From: CAZUZS01 sp964624795
GTDB lineage: Bacteria; Calditrichota; Calditrichia; RBG-13-44-9
Direction of reading: 5' to 3'
Assembly: GCA_964624795.1 (NCBI GenBank)
Contig: CAZUZS010000051.1
Coordinates: forward strand, 1 to 37,807
DNA length: 37,807 bases
Within the stretch, counting starts at the first letter, position 1. Each line of letters starts with the position of its first letter. Shown in pieces: positions 1-7,706 of the stretch. The notes below the pieces were generated by a model. The model searched no databases. It was not told the origin of the DNA and saw only the letters and a program-made list of their open reading frames with translations. A program made the position numbers and the translations under genes.

Positions 1-869
1 TCGGCATTCTCTTCCAGATATTTGCGGTGCTTGGTGCCGGGAATGGGCACAATGTCCTTCCCCCGCGCTATCACCCAGGCCAGCGCCAACTGCGACGGCG
101 TGATCCCTTTGTCCTTTGCCATCTCCTCCACCTTCTTTACCAGCTCCAGGTTCTTCTTGAAATTCTCTCCCATGAAACGTGGAGAGTAACGGCGGAAATC
201 GTTCTCTTCAAAATCATCGATGCTTTTGTAGCGGCCGGTGAGGAAACCGCGTCCCAGCGGGCTGTAGGCCACAAAACCGATCCCCAGTTCCCGCACTGTG
301 GGCAAAATTTCGTCTTCCGGATCGCGGGTCCACAGCGAATACTCGGTTTGCAGCGCGCTAATGGGATGAACTTTGTGCGCCCGCCGAATGGTCGCTGCAG
401 CAGCTTCCGACATGCCCAGGTAAAGCACTTTGCCGGCCTGCACCAAATCGGCCATGGCGCCGATAGTGTCTTCAATCGGCACTTCCGGATCCACCCGGTG
501 CTGGTAGTAGAGATCGATATGATCCACACCCAGCCGCTTCAGTGATGCATCGCAGGCCGATTTCACATACTCCGGACGCCCGTTAATGCCGCGCTTTGTT
601 GGGTCGTCCCCGCGCTCGATGCCGAACTTGGTGGCCAGTACCACCTCATCCCGCCTGCCGCGGATGGCCTTCCCAACCAGTATCTCATTTTTATACGGGC
701 CATACATATCCGAGGTATCCAGAAAATTGATGCCTAAATCCAGGGCGCGGTGAATAGTGGCAACGGATTCCTGCTCATCGCCGGTGCCGTAAAATTCGGA
801 CATCCCCATGCAGCCCAGCCCCAATTGCGAAACTTTAAGTCCCTGTTTGCCTAAATTACGTTCTTTCAT
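1..869 (-). CDS. Aldo/keto reductase, AKR13/YakC-like (3' end beyond window)
   Basis: NADPH-dependent oxidoreductase of the TIM-barrel aldo/keto reductase superfamily, cytoplasmic, substrate unknown. I translated it by hand from the ATG at 869, which follows a strong GGAGGAGGAG Shine-Dalgarno. It runs without a stop to base 1, giving about 289 residues; the family is usually 320-335, so roughly 40 C-terminal residues lie outside the window. The catalytic tetrad is visible: D51 in FLDTSDMYG, Y56, K81 in LATKFG and H124 in YYQHR. A GYxKS-like phosphate-binding region is represented near the cut end by IPGTKH. The long, gene-free leader (870-1216) and strong ribosome site suggest its own promoter. 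The neighbouring gene is also an AKR but of a different subfamily (AKR5-like), so this is not a recent duplication. Confidence 0.9.
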   Translation of the reverse strand, partial: MKERNLGKQGLKVSQLGLGCMGMSEFYGTGDEQESVATIHRALDLGINFLDTSDMYGPYKNEILVGKAIRGRRDEVVLATKFGIERGDDPTKRGINGRPEYVKSACDASLKRLGVDHIDLYYQHRVDPEVPIEDTIGAMADLVQAGKVLYLGMSEAAAATIRRAHKVHPISALQTEYSLWTRDPEDEILPTVRELGIGFVAYSPLGRGFLTGRYKSIDDFEENDFRRYSPRFMGENFKKNLELVKKVEEMAKDKGITPSQLALAWVIARGKDIVPIPGTKHRKYLEENA

Positions 870-920
870 CGCTCCTCCTCCTGTTTACTTTGTAAATGTT
901 TAAAACTGCTTAAATCATTT

Positions 921-939
921 ATCTCGCAAAGACGCCAAG
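921..939. repeat. 19-bp dispersed repeat, copy 1
   Basis: The 19-mer atctcgcaaagacgccaag is present exactly here and again at 11690-11708. In both places it lies 35-71 bp upstream of the start codon of a minus-strand gene. It belongs to the GCAAAG/GCCAAG type of low-complexity intergenic repeat seen in many environmental bacterial genomes (from general knowledge). Function unknown. Confidence 0.75.
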
Positions 940-1038
940 ATGCAAAGTGCTTTTTCTCAATTTCAAGTTTCTAAATTTACTTAGAGTTCGGCACCTCTCG
1001 CCAAAAGCAAGGTTGTTAATTAGATTTTTTGTTTCATT

Positions 1039-1062
1039 AACACCCGGATTTATCCAAGTGTT
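1039..1062 (-). repeat. Inverted repeat / RNA hairpin in the leader of the 869 gene
   Basis: AACAC and GTGTT arms enclose GGAT and ATCC arms. In the minus-strand transcript the two intervening positions become U-G wobble pairs, giving about nine to eleven base pairs with a short loop. On the plus strand the same positions mismatch, so the structure favours minus-strand RNA. It is not followed by a T-run, so it is not a typical intrinsic terminator. Confidence 0.4.
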
Positions 1063-1216
1063 GTTAAGCAATTTCGTTGATTAAACAACCATTTTAACAA
1101 TTTATGGATAAGTTAGCGCCACCGGTTACTTAGTATTTTCTTGACGACTTTTCACAGAGTGAGCACCATCTGGGCGGCTTTGCGCGAAAACAAAATATCA
1201 TCGGGTCAGCTTCCGC

Positions 1217-2044
1217 TCATCTAACCCCGCTGGGATCCCACGAGACATGCAGATTTTCGTTCAGCGAATCCAGGCGGGACATGTCCTCTTCCGAAATATC
1301 GAAATCGAAGACATCGGCATTTTCCAAAATTCTCTCGCGGTGCACCGATTTTGGAATTACTACCATATCATGCTGCAGTGCCCAGCGGATCATGATTTGC
1401 GCAGCGGTTTTTTCATATTTTTCCGCCAGCGAAACAATCAGCCTGTTTTTCAATTCCTTGCCACGGGTCAAAGGGGCGTATGCTTCCAGCCGGATGCGGT
1501 TCGCCTCGCAATATTCCAGCAGGCTCTTCTGGTACAAAAACGGGCTGAATTCTACCTGGTTCACATCCGGAACAAAATCGGAATAAGCAGCCAACTCCTC
1601 CAGGTGGCGGATCAGGTAATTGCTGACCCCAATCGACAGGCATTTGCCGTCCTCGTAGAGTTTGACCATCGCTTTCCAGGTTTCGCGGCGCATATTTTCC
1701 ACCGGCCAGTGGATAAGATAGAGGTCCACATATTCCATTCCCAGCCGGTCCAGGCTTTTGTTGCAGGCATCGAGTGTTCGTTGATAGCCGTGGTCGCTGT
1801 TCCACAACTTAGTGGTGATGAATATTTCCTCCCGTGGTATCCCGCTGTTGCGAACCGCATCCCCAACATCCCGCTCGTTGCCATACATGCTGGCAGTGTC
1901 GATCAACCGGTACCCCGCTTCCAGCGCCCATTCTACTGCTCGCTGTGTCCCGGCGCCCCGGTCCGCCAGGTAAACGCCCAATCCCAGGCGGGGCATTTCC
2001 ACCCCGTTATTTAATCTGATGGTGCTCTTTATGTCTGCTCTCAT
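1217..2044 (-). CDS. Aldo/keto reductase, AKR5-like (2,5-diketogluconate reductase type)
   Basis: NADPH-dependent carbonyl reductase of the AKR superfamily, 275 residues, the normal length for AKR5 enzymes. Visible family features: the N-terminal NGVEMPRLGLGVY hairpin strand, D49 in RLIDTASMYGNE, Y54, K79 in ITTKLWN and H112 in YLIHWP form the catalytic tetrad. Further on are the GVSNY and NQVEFSPF strands, and IPKSVHRERILENADVFDF is the cofactor phosphate-binding segment. The physiological substrate (a sugar-derived or other aldehyde/ketone) cannot be told from sequence. It starts with ATG at 2044 and is transcribed towards the second AKR gene, with 347 bp between them, so the two are probably not one operon. 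Confidence 0.93.
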   Translation of the reverse strand: MRADIKSTIRLNNGVEMPRLGLGVYLADRGAGTQRAVEWALEAGYRLIDTASMYGNERDVGDAVRNSGIPREEIFITTKLWNSDHGYQRTLDACNKSLDRLGMEYVDLYLIHWPVENMRRETWKAMVKLYEDGKCLSIGVSNYLIRHLEELAAYSDFVPDVNQVEFSPFLYQKSLLEYCEANRIRLEAYAPLTRGKELKNRLIVSLAEKYEKTAAQIMIRWALQHDMVVIPKSVHRERILENADVFDFDISEEDMSRLDSLNENLHVSWDPSGVR

Positions 2045-2148
2045 TATTCCAGCCTCTTCCGGCTTCGAATTTCAATCATCCGTTAAAAGAAACTCGAACC
2101 GGCGGAAAGTTGCTGATCCGTGCACTGCTTAATCCCCGAACCCATTTT

Positions 2149-2331
2149 TCAGGATTGATTGGCGGAAAATTCTACTACTTCACCATCCTGAATTCTGCAT
2201 GAAATTTCAATTGGATTGCAGCAGATTTCGCAATCCTCCACATACTGCTGTTCTTCGATCAGGGGATCTACAAGAACGGATATGGTTTGACCGCAATATG
2301 GACATCTAAAACGATATTCGCGGACTTCCAT
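2149..2331 (-). CDS. CPXCG motif-containing cysteine-rich protein
   Basis: Small zinc-ribbon-like protein, 60 residues from the chosen start. It has FRCPYCGQTISVLVDP near the N-terminus and EDCEICCNPIEI about 20 residues later. These are the paired CPxCG and CxxCC motifs of the Cys_rich_CPXG family, a small bacterial family of unknown role. The reading frame is open ten codons further upstream (ATG at 2361), but the ATG at 2331 is preceded at ideal distance by GGAGGTG. The protein then begins directly before the conserved domain, so I prefer 2331. It is 60 bp downstream of the membrane/SAP protein gene on the same strand and may be co-transcribed with it. Function is not known for the family. 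Confidence 0.85.
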   Translation of the reverse strand: MEVREYRFRCPYCGQTISVLVDPLIEEQQYVEDCEICCNPIEISCRIQDGEVVEFSANQS

Positions 2332-2390
2332 TCCTTCACCTCCGAAAGCGCATATCGACATTCAGGCCCAAATCCCGGGCAGGTTCCCGC

Positions 2391-2831
2391 TTAACTCAGC
2401 GCGCGGATTAATTGCTGCCGGTTCATGCGGGAGCGCCCCACGATATCCAGTTCCCTGGCGCGCCGGTAAAGCTCGGCTTTGGACATTTTCCGAAAATCGA
2501 TCTTTCTTGCCGATGCCCTTCGTTTATTCGTGCCTGCCGGTTTAAGCAGCCATCCTCCTGCTTTTGGAAACGGCGCTTCCCGGACAATAAAATCTTCCGC
2601 GCCGGTTATGACATCCTCATCGGGATGCTTGACACCCGCAGATTTCTGAAAGAGCGGGTCTTTGCCGGTCAACCCGCGGTAGAGAAGCTCCGCACCTGCA
2701 AAGGCTGCTAATATTCCGCTGAAGGTTCCCTTCTTCATGGCATAAAACAGGAAAGCCGCCCCGCCCAGGAAAGAGAAGCCGCGCCCTGTGCTGCCAATCC
2801 CCTTCCCGTCATCTTTTTGTTGAGTTCCCAT
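2391..2831 (-). CDS. Small membrane protein with DUF2892-like N-terminus and Rho-N/SAP-like C-terminus
   Basis: 146 residues. Residues about 15-62 form one long or two short hydrophobic segments (GRGFSFLGGAAFLFYAM, then FSGILAAFAGAELLYRGLTG) of the type found in DUF2892/YgaP-like inner-membrane domains. After a polar linker rich in K and R comes a C-terminal helix-loop-helix of about 32 residues beginning MSKAELYRRARELD, which looks like a Rho termination factor N-terminal (SAP-type) nucleic-acid-binding domain. The start is supported by GGAG seven bases upstream of the ATG at 2831. I infer a membrane-anchored nucleic-acid-binding protein. The family assignments are from pattern only, and no process can be named. 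Confidence 0.7.
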   Translation of the reverse strand: MGTQQKDDGKGIGSTGRGFSFLGGAAFLFYAMKKGTFSGILAAFAGAELLYRGLTGKDPLFQKSAGVKHPDEDVITGAEDFIVREAPFPKAGGWLLKPAGTNKRRASARKIDFRKMSKAELYRRARELDIVGRSRMNRQQLIRALS

Positions 2832-3164
2832 GATCCGACTCCTTTACTTATTTTGCTGATTCAAATCTTCACCATGCCCCGAATTCCGGGACATTCTCAA
2901 AATTTATTTCATGGCCCGAGCTTGCGACCATCATCCTCTTACATACAGAGTATTTGTTATAGGGTAAACCACTCACCTGCATATTGGTTTCATCAGATTG
3001 CCCGGCGAAAGAGTTGTTGCAGCCTGGATTTGCAGGACGTGAACGGGTAAGGTGCCTGTTTTTAAATCGCAATTTCCGTCCTGCCCCACAGAGCGAAATT
3101 CCAGTAAGAATCGGACAGTTCGTGTGTATACACTTGAGGACTGGAGAAATGATTTCGCTCGCTT
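2832..3164. other. Gene-free region
   Basis: 333 bp between the molybdoenzyme gene stop and the small membrane protein start. Short open frames here (for example 2869-3072 minus) have no family resemblance, biased composition or ribosome site. I see no strong hairpin or repeat. It probably holds the 2831 gene's promoter. Confidence 0.5.
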
Positions 3165-4769
3165 TTATGTCATGAATTCGAATGTGTTTATGCCGGTCGC
3201 GCCGTCCGGGAAGGACCCGTGGGTTGCGCTTGTCTGCAGTTTTCCATCGCCATCGTAGGCCCGCACCCGGGCAGTATGTTTGCCACTGTCACCGCTCCAT
3301 TCATATCGCCACTGCACCCAGGTGAGCGGGCTGAGCGGTGGTGTGCGCAGTTCGGCCTCCTTCCAATTGCCATCGTCCACCTGCACCTCCACCTTGCTGA
3401 TGCCGCGGGCGCCGGCCCAGGCAATACCGCCTCCCAGCACGGTGCGCGAACCTTTGGCCCCGGCGCTGATATTATCGATGACAGAATTGGTGTGCACAAA
3501 CGCCTCCCGGCTCCACCCGCGGTCCACCCAGTAGCCCGGCCCTTCATGGTCGATTGCTTCGATGCTTTTAATCCACTTCGGCTGCTTCATCCCATAGCGG
3601 TTGGGAATATATATTCGCAGCGGGAAACCGTGGGCAGGAGGCAGCGGCTGCCGGTTCATTTCATATACCAGCAGCGTCCGTTCATCCTTTATATCCGACA
3701 TGGCCACGCTCTCATAAAAATCATCATAGGATTTGATGAATACTTGCTTCACTTGCGGCAGCAAGCCGGCCTCGTCCAATATATCTTTCAGTGGAACGCC
3801 GGTATACATGGCGGTGCTGATGAGGCTGCCGTCGATGGGATTGGAGATACATTCCTGAGTGATGTACTGTGAGATCGCCGGGCGGCTCTTGATTTCATCG
3901 AGCGTCAGACTCAGCGGCTTTTTCACCAGGCCGGTAATCTCCAGCCGCCATTCTTCAGCGTCGATCTCCGGCGGACGGGTATCGATATCGATGCGGTAAA
4001 AATCTTTGTTAGAAGTAATTTCAGGGCGTGTTCCGGGGGCGGGCATAATGCGATCGGTAAGCTCCGATTCGGGTGGCGAAGCAGCCGGACCGGAAGTCCC
4101 GGAGGGTGCAAAAAGGCTGACAGGACGTACTCCTGCCGGCGTCTGCTGTTTTCTGCGCAACAAAAAACCAAGGCCAACAGCGCCGCTTAACACTGCGACA
4201 ATTGCTGTGCCGGAAAAATAAAGAAACCTGCGGCGTTCAGTGCTGCCATCCGGTGCCGTTTCATCGCCGGGGGTGACGGACCGAATAAGCCAGCCCAGGG
4301 CAGCGCCCCACCCCAGCAAAACCACCACCAGCCACACAATATTGGCAGTCAATTGCACTTTCGGAAATCCGTTGTAGAGCTCCACCAACACCACCAGCAG
4401 CAGCAAAACGATACCGCCGACAAAACCATATTTTGGGAGATTCCGCGGCGTCCGCCGGCGACCTGCCCAGGCAAGAATCAGCCCAAACACGGCGCCTCCG
4501 GCCAGAAATTGAATTACGGCGATGGTCTTTTCCGCCAGCTTCGCACTTGCCGAAAGGTTGCCAATCTTCAGGAAGGTGATGATGGAGACGATCAGATCGA
4601 TCCCGAAATTGACGATTGCTCCCGGCAGAACCCGGGCCATGAAATCAAAAATATCGAAAGGGATAAAAAACAAACCGGCAAGGATATTCACAACGTAAGT
4701 GAGCGAAATAACCACGATGCCACTAAATATGCCCATAACAATTCCGGACAGCCACGAGGTGCGATGCAT
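3165..4769 (-). CDS. Membrane-anchored molybdopterin-dependent oxidoreductase (sulfite oxidase fold)
   Basis: 534 residues. Residues 1-205 are a membrane domain with about five hydrophobic segments (roughly 8-35, 45-68, 85-102, 115-132, 140-162), then one more at 183-204 that leads to the extracytoplasmic part. Residues 250-440 are the molybdopterin-binding domain of the sulfite oxidase family. C307 in TQECISNPIDG is the expected cysteine ligand of molybdenum. AHGFPLRIYIPNRYGMKQPKWI is the conserved cofactor-binding stretch, shown here broken: AHGFPLR, then PNRYGMK, then KWI. The C-terminal 100 residues match the Mo-cofactor dimerisation (Ig-like) domain. A strong GGAGGGA site precedes the ATG. 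Substrate is unknown: it could be sulfite, sulfoxides or other oxyanions. No cytochrome or heme subunit gene is adjacent. Confidence 0.88.
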   Translation of the reverse strand: MHRTSWLSGIVMGIFSGIVVISLTYVVNILAGLFFIPFDIFDFMARVLPGAIVNFGIDLIVSIITFLKIGNLSASAKLAEKTIAVIQFLAGGAVFGLILAWAGRRRTPRNLPKYGFVGGIVLLLLVVLVELYNGFPKVQLTANIVWLVVVLLGWGAALGWLIRSVTPGDETAPDGSTERRRFLYFSGTAIVAVLSGAVGLGFLLRRKQQTPAGVRPVSLFAPSGTSGPAASPPESELTDRIMPAPGTRPEITSNKDFYRIDIDTRPPEIDAEEWRLEITGLVKKPLSLTLDEIKSRPAISQYITQECISNPIDGSLISTAMYTGVPLKDILDEAGLLPQVKQVFIKSYDDFYESVAMSDIKDERTLLVYEMNRQPLPPAHGFPLRIYIPNRYGMKQPKWIKSIEAIDHEGPGYWVDRGWSREAFVHTNSVIDNISAGAKGSRTVLGGGIAWAGARGISKVEVQVDDGNWKEAELRTPPLSPLTWVQWRYEWSGDSGKHTARVRAYDGDGKLQTSATHGSFPDGATGINTFEFMT

Positions 4770-4838
4770 AACAGTCCCTCCGTTACAAATATGAGTGGAG
4801 ATTAAACTGCAAAAATATACCGGACAACCTCTAATTGC

Positions 4839-5294
4839 TCATTTATAAATAACGCCGCCAAGTCCGAAGAAAAAGATCCGCTCTCCCTGAAATTTTTGCT
4901 GCTCCCGATCCCACGGAAAAAAAATAACTACATCAAATTCGACCGGGTTGCCGGTAGCCGGAAAGTTCAACCATTGCTGGCGATGGGTGCCGGTTACATG
5001 CGCCTCTTCCATAACCCCCTGTGGACCGATGACAATGTTTTGCAGATCGAAATGGATGTCAGGAAACGCGGTCAACAGGGTGGTGTAGAAATCGGCAGCG
5101 CCGGAATGCCCCTTCCACGAATTTCCGGTTTGGACCAGCCTGTATTCACAATCTTCCGTGAGGGTAGCAATCAAACCTTCTATGTTATGGTTGTCCTCTG
5201 CAATGGAATGCGCCTTCCACAACTCCCGGATTTTCTCATACTCGCCGGGAATAAGCTCACGGTTGAGTAATTGCTTGATATCCGTATGCGACAT
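4839..5294 (-). CDS. SnoaL-like / NTF2-fold protein (ester cyclase family)
   Basis: 151 residues with the SnoaL-like pattern: a helical start (WKAHSIAEDNHNIEGLIATLTEDCEYRL), GHSGAADFYTTLLTAFPDIHFDLQ in the middle (GHSGAADFY, then AFPDIHFDL), and a C-terminal beta sheet ending FFGLGGVIYK. The family includes polyketide cyclases, small dehydratases and many proteins of unknown role. SnoaL itself closes anthracyclinone rings using an aspartate, but this family level does not prove cyclase activity. The start ATG at 5294 has GGAGGAG three bases upstream. It lies 69 bp upstream of the molybdoenzyme gene on the same strand and may be co-transcribed. It is far from the biosynthetic cluster, so a role there is not suggested. 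Confidence 0.8.
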   Translation of the reverse strand: MSHTDIKQLLNRELIPGEYEKIRELWKAHSIAEDNHNIEGLIATLTEDCEYRLVQTGNSWKGHSGAADFYTTLLTAFPDIHFDLQNIVIGPQGVMEEAHVTGTHRQQWLNFPATGNPVEFDVVIFFPWDREQQKFQGERIFFFGLGGVIYK

Positions 5295-5819
5295 TAACTC
5301 CTCCTCGCTTTGCCATCAGAAATACACGATTGTGAATTTAGTTAACAACTCTGACACAAACAAGCGCAATCCCCGGGCGAGTGTGGAATTTCAGTTCCGT
5401 TCCATTCAAAATTGCAATTTTTGTCAATTTGCACTTTGTGGAATTTGCCCATATCTCTTTGCGATAGAGGCAGCATAACTTCTTCGGAACGCCGCAACCA
5501 ATTCGAATTGTCTCCTGAAATTCGGAACAATAACAAGCTGAAAGCCCATTGGCCGAGTCGCCAAGGTTGGTCTATTGGATGAGCAGATAAGTTAGGCACC
5601 ACGGGCAGAATGAGAAACGCAGCATGCAAATTCTCAAGAGCAAGGGGACTTGGTGACGGTATTTGAGCAGCTTTTCAAACAGAAATCATGGTGGCAGGCA
5701 TGAGTTACCTTTCCGTTCCTACCGTGCGAAGGGACGTTCCCGGCCATCAATATAAGCCTGATTGAGTGAACGAAACGAGAGCAATCGGCTTACGCCGGAC
5801 AGATTCATATTGAAACGAA
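5295..5819. other. Gene-free region downstream of the AP2-like gene
   Basis: 525 bp with no supported gene. The open frame 5342-5629 (minus) has no recognisable domain and no ribosome site. The part nearest the AP2-like gene carries a long imperfect inverted repeat (5748-5812), annotated separately. The remainder shows nothing I can name. Confidence 0.5.
5748..5812 (-). repeat. Long imperfect inverted repeat just after the AP2-like gene
   Basis: Inner arms taagcctgattg (5753-5764) and caatcggctta (5782-5792) pair over 11 bp with one bulged base. Outer arms CAATAT (5748-5753) and ATATTG (5807-5812) also match, but one outer base overlaps the inner arm, so both stems cannot be full at once. 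It begins 8 bp past the stop codon of the AP2-like gene. There is no T-run, so it may be an RNA structure, a transcript-end processing site or an element end rather than an intrinsic terminator. Confidence 0.45.
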
Positions 5820-6275
5820 TCAGGCGTCGCGCAGCATAACATCTTTTTTGAATTTTCGGGCGAGTGCGAAGGCTTCTTTATCGCCCAATTTTTCGATGGA
5901 GAAAAACTTGTTCTTTACTTTTTCGCCTTCTTTCCATGTCACACGATAGGCGCGATAAAATCCGCCGGTCTTCCGCTTTCTCTTGATTTTCTGAATTCCG
6001 ACGATACCGGTGTTGTTATCTTTGTGTTTGGTGACAAGTATGGTATTGGGAATCTTATCAACCGGCTCTCCGGCGATTTTCTCCATAATCTTTTTCATCT
6101 GTTTCCGGTAGTAGCTTTTGGCTTTCATAAAAGCCTTCGCTTTGTCACCGTGCTTATTATCGCTAAAAAATTTTGAAATTGTTTTACCTTTATATCGGAC
6201 CCGCACATACCAGCCGTACGTGAATTTCTCAGGCTGTTCAATTCTACTTATTCCCTTGGAAGTGAATACACCCAT
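5820..6275 (-). CDS. Small basic protein with two AP2/ERF-like repeats
   Basis: 151 residues, very rich in lysine. Residues about 1-62 (GVFTSKGISRIEQ, then YGWYVRVRYKGKTISKFF, then GDKAKAFMKAKSYYRKQM) and about 88-150 (GIVGIQKIKRKRKTGGFY, then RAYRVTWKEGEKVKNKFF, then GDKEAFALARKFKKDVM) are two copies of one unit. Each has three beta strands with aromatic/arginine pairs and then an amphipathic helix. That is the AP2/ERF DNA-binding arrangement also found in bacterial integrase arms and homing endonucleases. No nuclease or integrase domain is attached. I infer a DNA-binding protein. It is monocistronic, flanked by gene-free DNA on both sides and followed by a long inverted repeat, which would fit a small mobile or regulatory element. 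Confidence 0.65.
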   Translation of the reverse strand: MGVFTSKGISRIEQPEKFTYGWYVRVRYKGKTISKFFSDNKHGDKAKAFMKAKSYYRKQMKKIMEKIAGEPVDKIPNTILVTKHKDNNTGIVGIQKIKRKRKTGGFYRAYRVTWKEGEKVKNKFFSIEKLGDKEAFALARKFKKDVMLRDA

Positions 6276-6865
6276 CTTTTCACCCGAAGTTTGGTTACGT
6301 GATTAATTTAGGAAACTTTCATAAACATGCAAACCTTTTTTTGTCCAAAAGGTTTCACACAAAACCATCGTTTTTCACAAGCAACGGTTCAAAAACATAA
6401 ATCGTGATTACAGGCGTCCCGGATTAATTCGGTAAGAGATGGTGGAAAGGTGCGGCATTTTTTTAATTTTCGCCATTTAAAATCTTGTTTCCCCGGATAT
6501 TTCTATATATCTTTCCGCAACGTGAAATACACAAGGAACGCGCCTGTAGCTCTTTCAGGGAAGGTGGCAGACTCAAGAAAAGTAAAAGTTGGTGTTTGTT
6601 CTTTCATGAAATAAGAAATTATTTGCTTTCGAAAAAGGTCAGACCCCCTGCGGTGAAAGGACTTCTACCATGTCAATTTCCGACTCCACAGCTCCTTCTA
6701 TTCCTCCGGCTCGTATTGCAGCATTAAAGTGTAAATTTGACTGTAAAATCAGGTATTGGTAATATTGATCTCCGATTTTGCCGTATCATAAGTCAGCGCC
6801 GTTGCAGTTAAACGAAATTGCCAAGCCTGCAGGTTAGAAATTAAAACAGAGAAAGGGACGGAGAT
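6276..6865. other. Gene-free region between divergent genes, carrying the cassette promoter
   Basis: 590 bp between the AP2-like gene (minus) and the plus-strand cassette. It contains the promoter at 6737-6765 and must also contain the AP2-like gene's promoter. A 30-codon frame at 6670-6762 with AAAGGA nine bases upstream ends inside the promoter and is not called as a gene. A longer frame at 6485-6727 (plus) has no domain or ribosome site. Confidence 0.5.
6737..6765 (+). promoter_or_regulatory. Sigma-70-type promoter of the 6866-9917 cassette
   Basis: TTGACT (6737-6742) and TAATAT (6760-6765) are separated by exactly 17 bp and are each one base from the TTGACA/TATAAT consensus. Transcription would start near 6772, leaving a leader of about 94 nt before the ATG at 6866. 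This is the best promoter I could find in the window. Confidence 0.65.
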
Positions 6866-7621
6866 ATGGCTGAACAAGAAAACAAGGTCTACATCCTGTC
6901 CTGGCCAGAATCCCCGGCAAAGCTGGAGCACCGGTTCGATCCCCAAAATGCATGTCCGGTGTCGATAGCTTTTGAGGAAAGGCCGGCCAATATTGTAATT
7001 CAAACTTCGCCGCGGGAACCACTGAATGTGGACATGGATATGCATGTTTCCGCGCGCGAGCCTATTCCGGTGTGCATAAAACTGTGCGAACCGATTTGCG
7101 CCCGCAGCGACTATGCAGTTGGCATCACGCTCTTCGACAGGCCGGTAGCGGCCATTTCCGTTCGCGGACAAACAAAATTGTTCAACTGCCAGGATGGTGG
7201 CCAGCCCACCCAGATTTGCATGGATTTCAAGGAGCTGAAGCCGGGTATCGAGTTTACCCAGCCATTCGTCCACCAGAACCTCACTTTTTCTCCGCTTGGC
7301 GATCCGATCCACACCGGCAACATTGGCGATCCGCCAAATATCACAAAACTGCAATTTCCCAAATCCGGTATTCGGGTGGATTTCCCGGGAACCGTCAATA
7401 ATGTAACCATGCTGGTAAACAACTATGCCAATCCGACCCTCGAATTCACCGTTTTCTCTGGCAGCTCGATCATCAATCAATTCAATGTGGACGTGAACAA
7501 CGAAGTAAAGACCATCGAAATTCCGGAAACCGGAATCACGGCAGTTGAAATACAGGGTGGAAGCAACGAGGCCTCGATAATCCAGATCTGCTATTTTCCT
7601 GCTGAATTTGGGAAAGCATAA
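6866..7621 (+). CDS. Unknown protein A: conserved-cysteine domain plus beta-sandwich-like C-terminal domain
   Basis: 251 residues, first gene of the cassette, with no signal peptide or membrane segment. Residues 1-112 are about 70% identical (by eye) to the whole of the protein encoded at 7707-8048, so this part is a stand-alone domain. Its most constrained stretches are LxWPExPAKLEHxF, PLNVDMxMHVSAxxP and PVCIxLCEPICAxSDY, the last with three cysteines spaced C-x3-C-x3-C, and a final LFNC. Residues about 117-251 are rich in beta-type sequence (alternating hydrophobics, FPGTVNNVTMLVNNY, ITAVEIQGGSNEASIIQICY) and probably form a beta sandwich of the carbohydrate- or ligand-binding kind. I do not recognise the family. 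The ATG has an AGGGA-type site. The context, upstream of an isoprenyl synthase, suggests a structural or binding role rather than catalysis. Confidence 0.7.
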   Translation: MAEQENKVYILSWPESPAKLEHRFDPQNACPVSIAFEERPANIVIQTSPREPLNVDMDMHVSAREPIPVCIKLCEPICARSDYAVGITLFDRPVAAISVRGQTKLFNCQDGGQPTQICMDFKELKPGIEFTQPFVHQNLTFSPLGDPIHTGNIGDPPNITKLQFPKSGIRVDFPGTVNNVTMLVNNYANPTLEFTVFSGSSIINQFNVDVNNEVKTIEIPETGITAVEIQGGSNEASIIQICYFPAEFGKA

Positions 7622-7706
7622 GAGATTTCATTCAATCCGGGGAATGCAGAATTAGTCGATTTGTTAATCATTGGGAGCAACAAATTATTTGGAGAAGGAG
7701 TAAATC

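Larger units (their letters stand above)
870..1216. other. Gene-free region between two aldo/keto reductase genes
   Basis: 347 bp without a credible reading frame, rich in A and T. It is the leader of the gene starting at 869. It contains one copy of a 19-bp dispersed repeat (921-939) and a hairpin (1039-1062). I could not pick out a convincing -35/-10 pair. Confidence 0.6.

Noticed and set aside
5342..5629. 95-codon minus-strand frame in gene-free DNA
   Set aside because: No recognisable domain, no ribosome site, and irregular composition.
6485..6727. 80-codon plus-strand frame before the cassette
   Set aside because: No domain, no ribosome site, and it ends just before the promoter.
6670..6762. 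A 30-codon frame with two cysteines near its end and AAAGGA upstream, resembling a small precursor peptide
   Set aside because: Its last codons overlap a near-consensus promoter, no peptide-modifying enzyme is nearby, and frames this short occur by chance.
6749..7480. 243-codon minus-strand frame opposite the first cassette gene
   Set aside because: It is antisense to a gene whose duplicate copy is conserved in sequence; the composition is that of a shadow frame.
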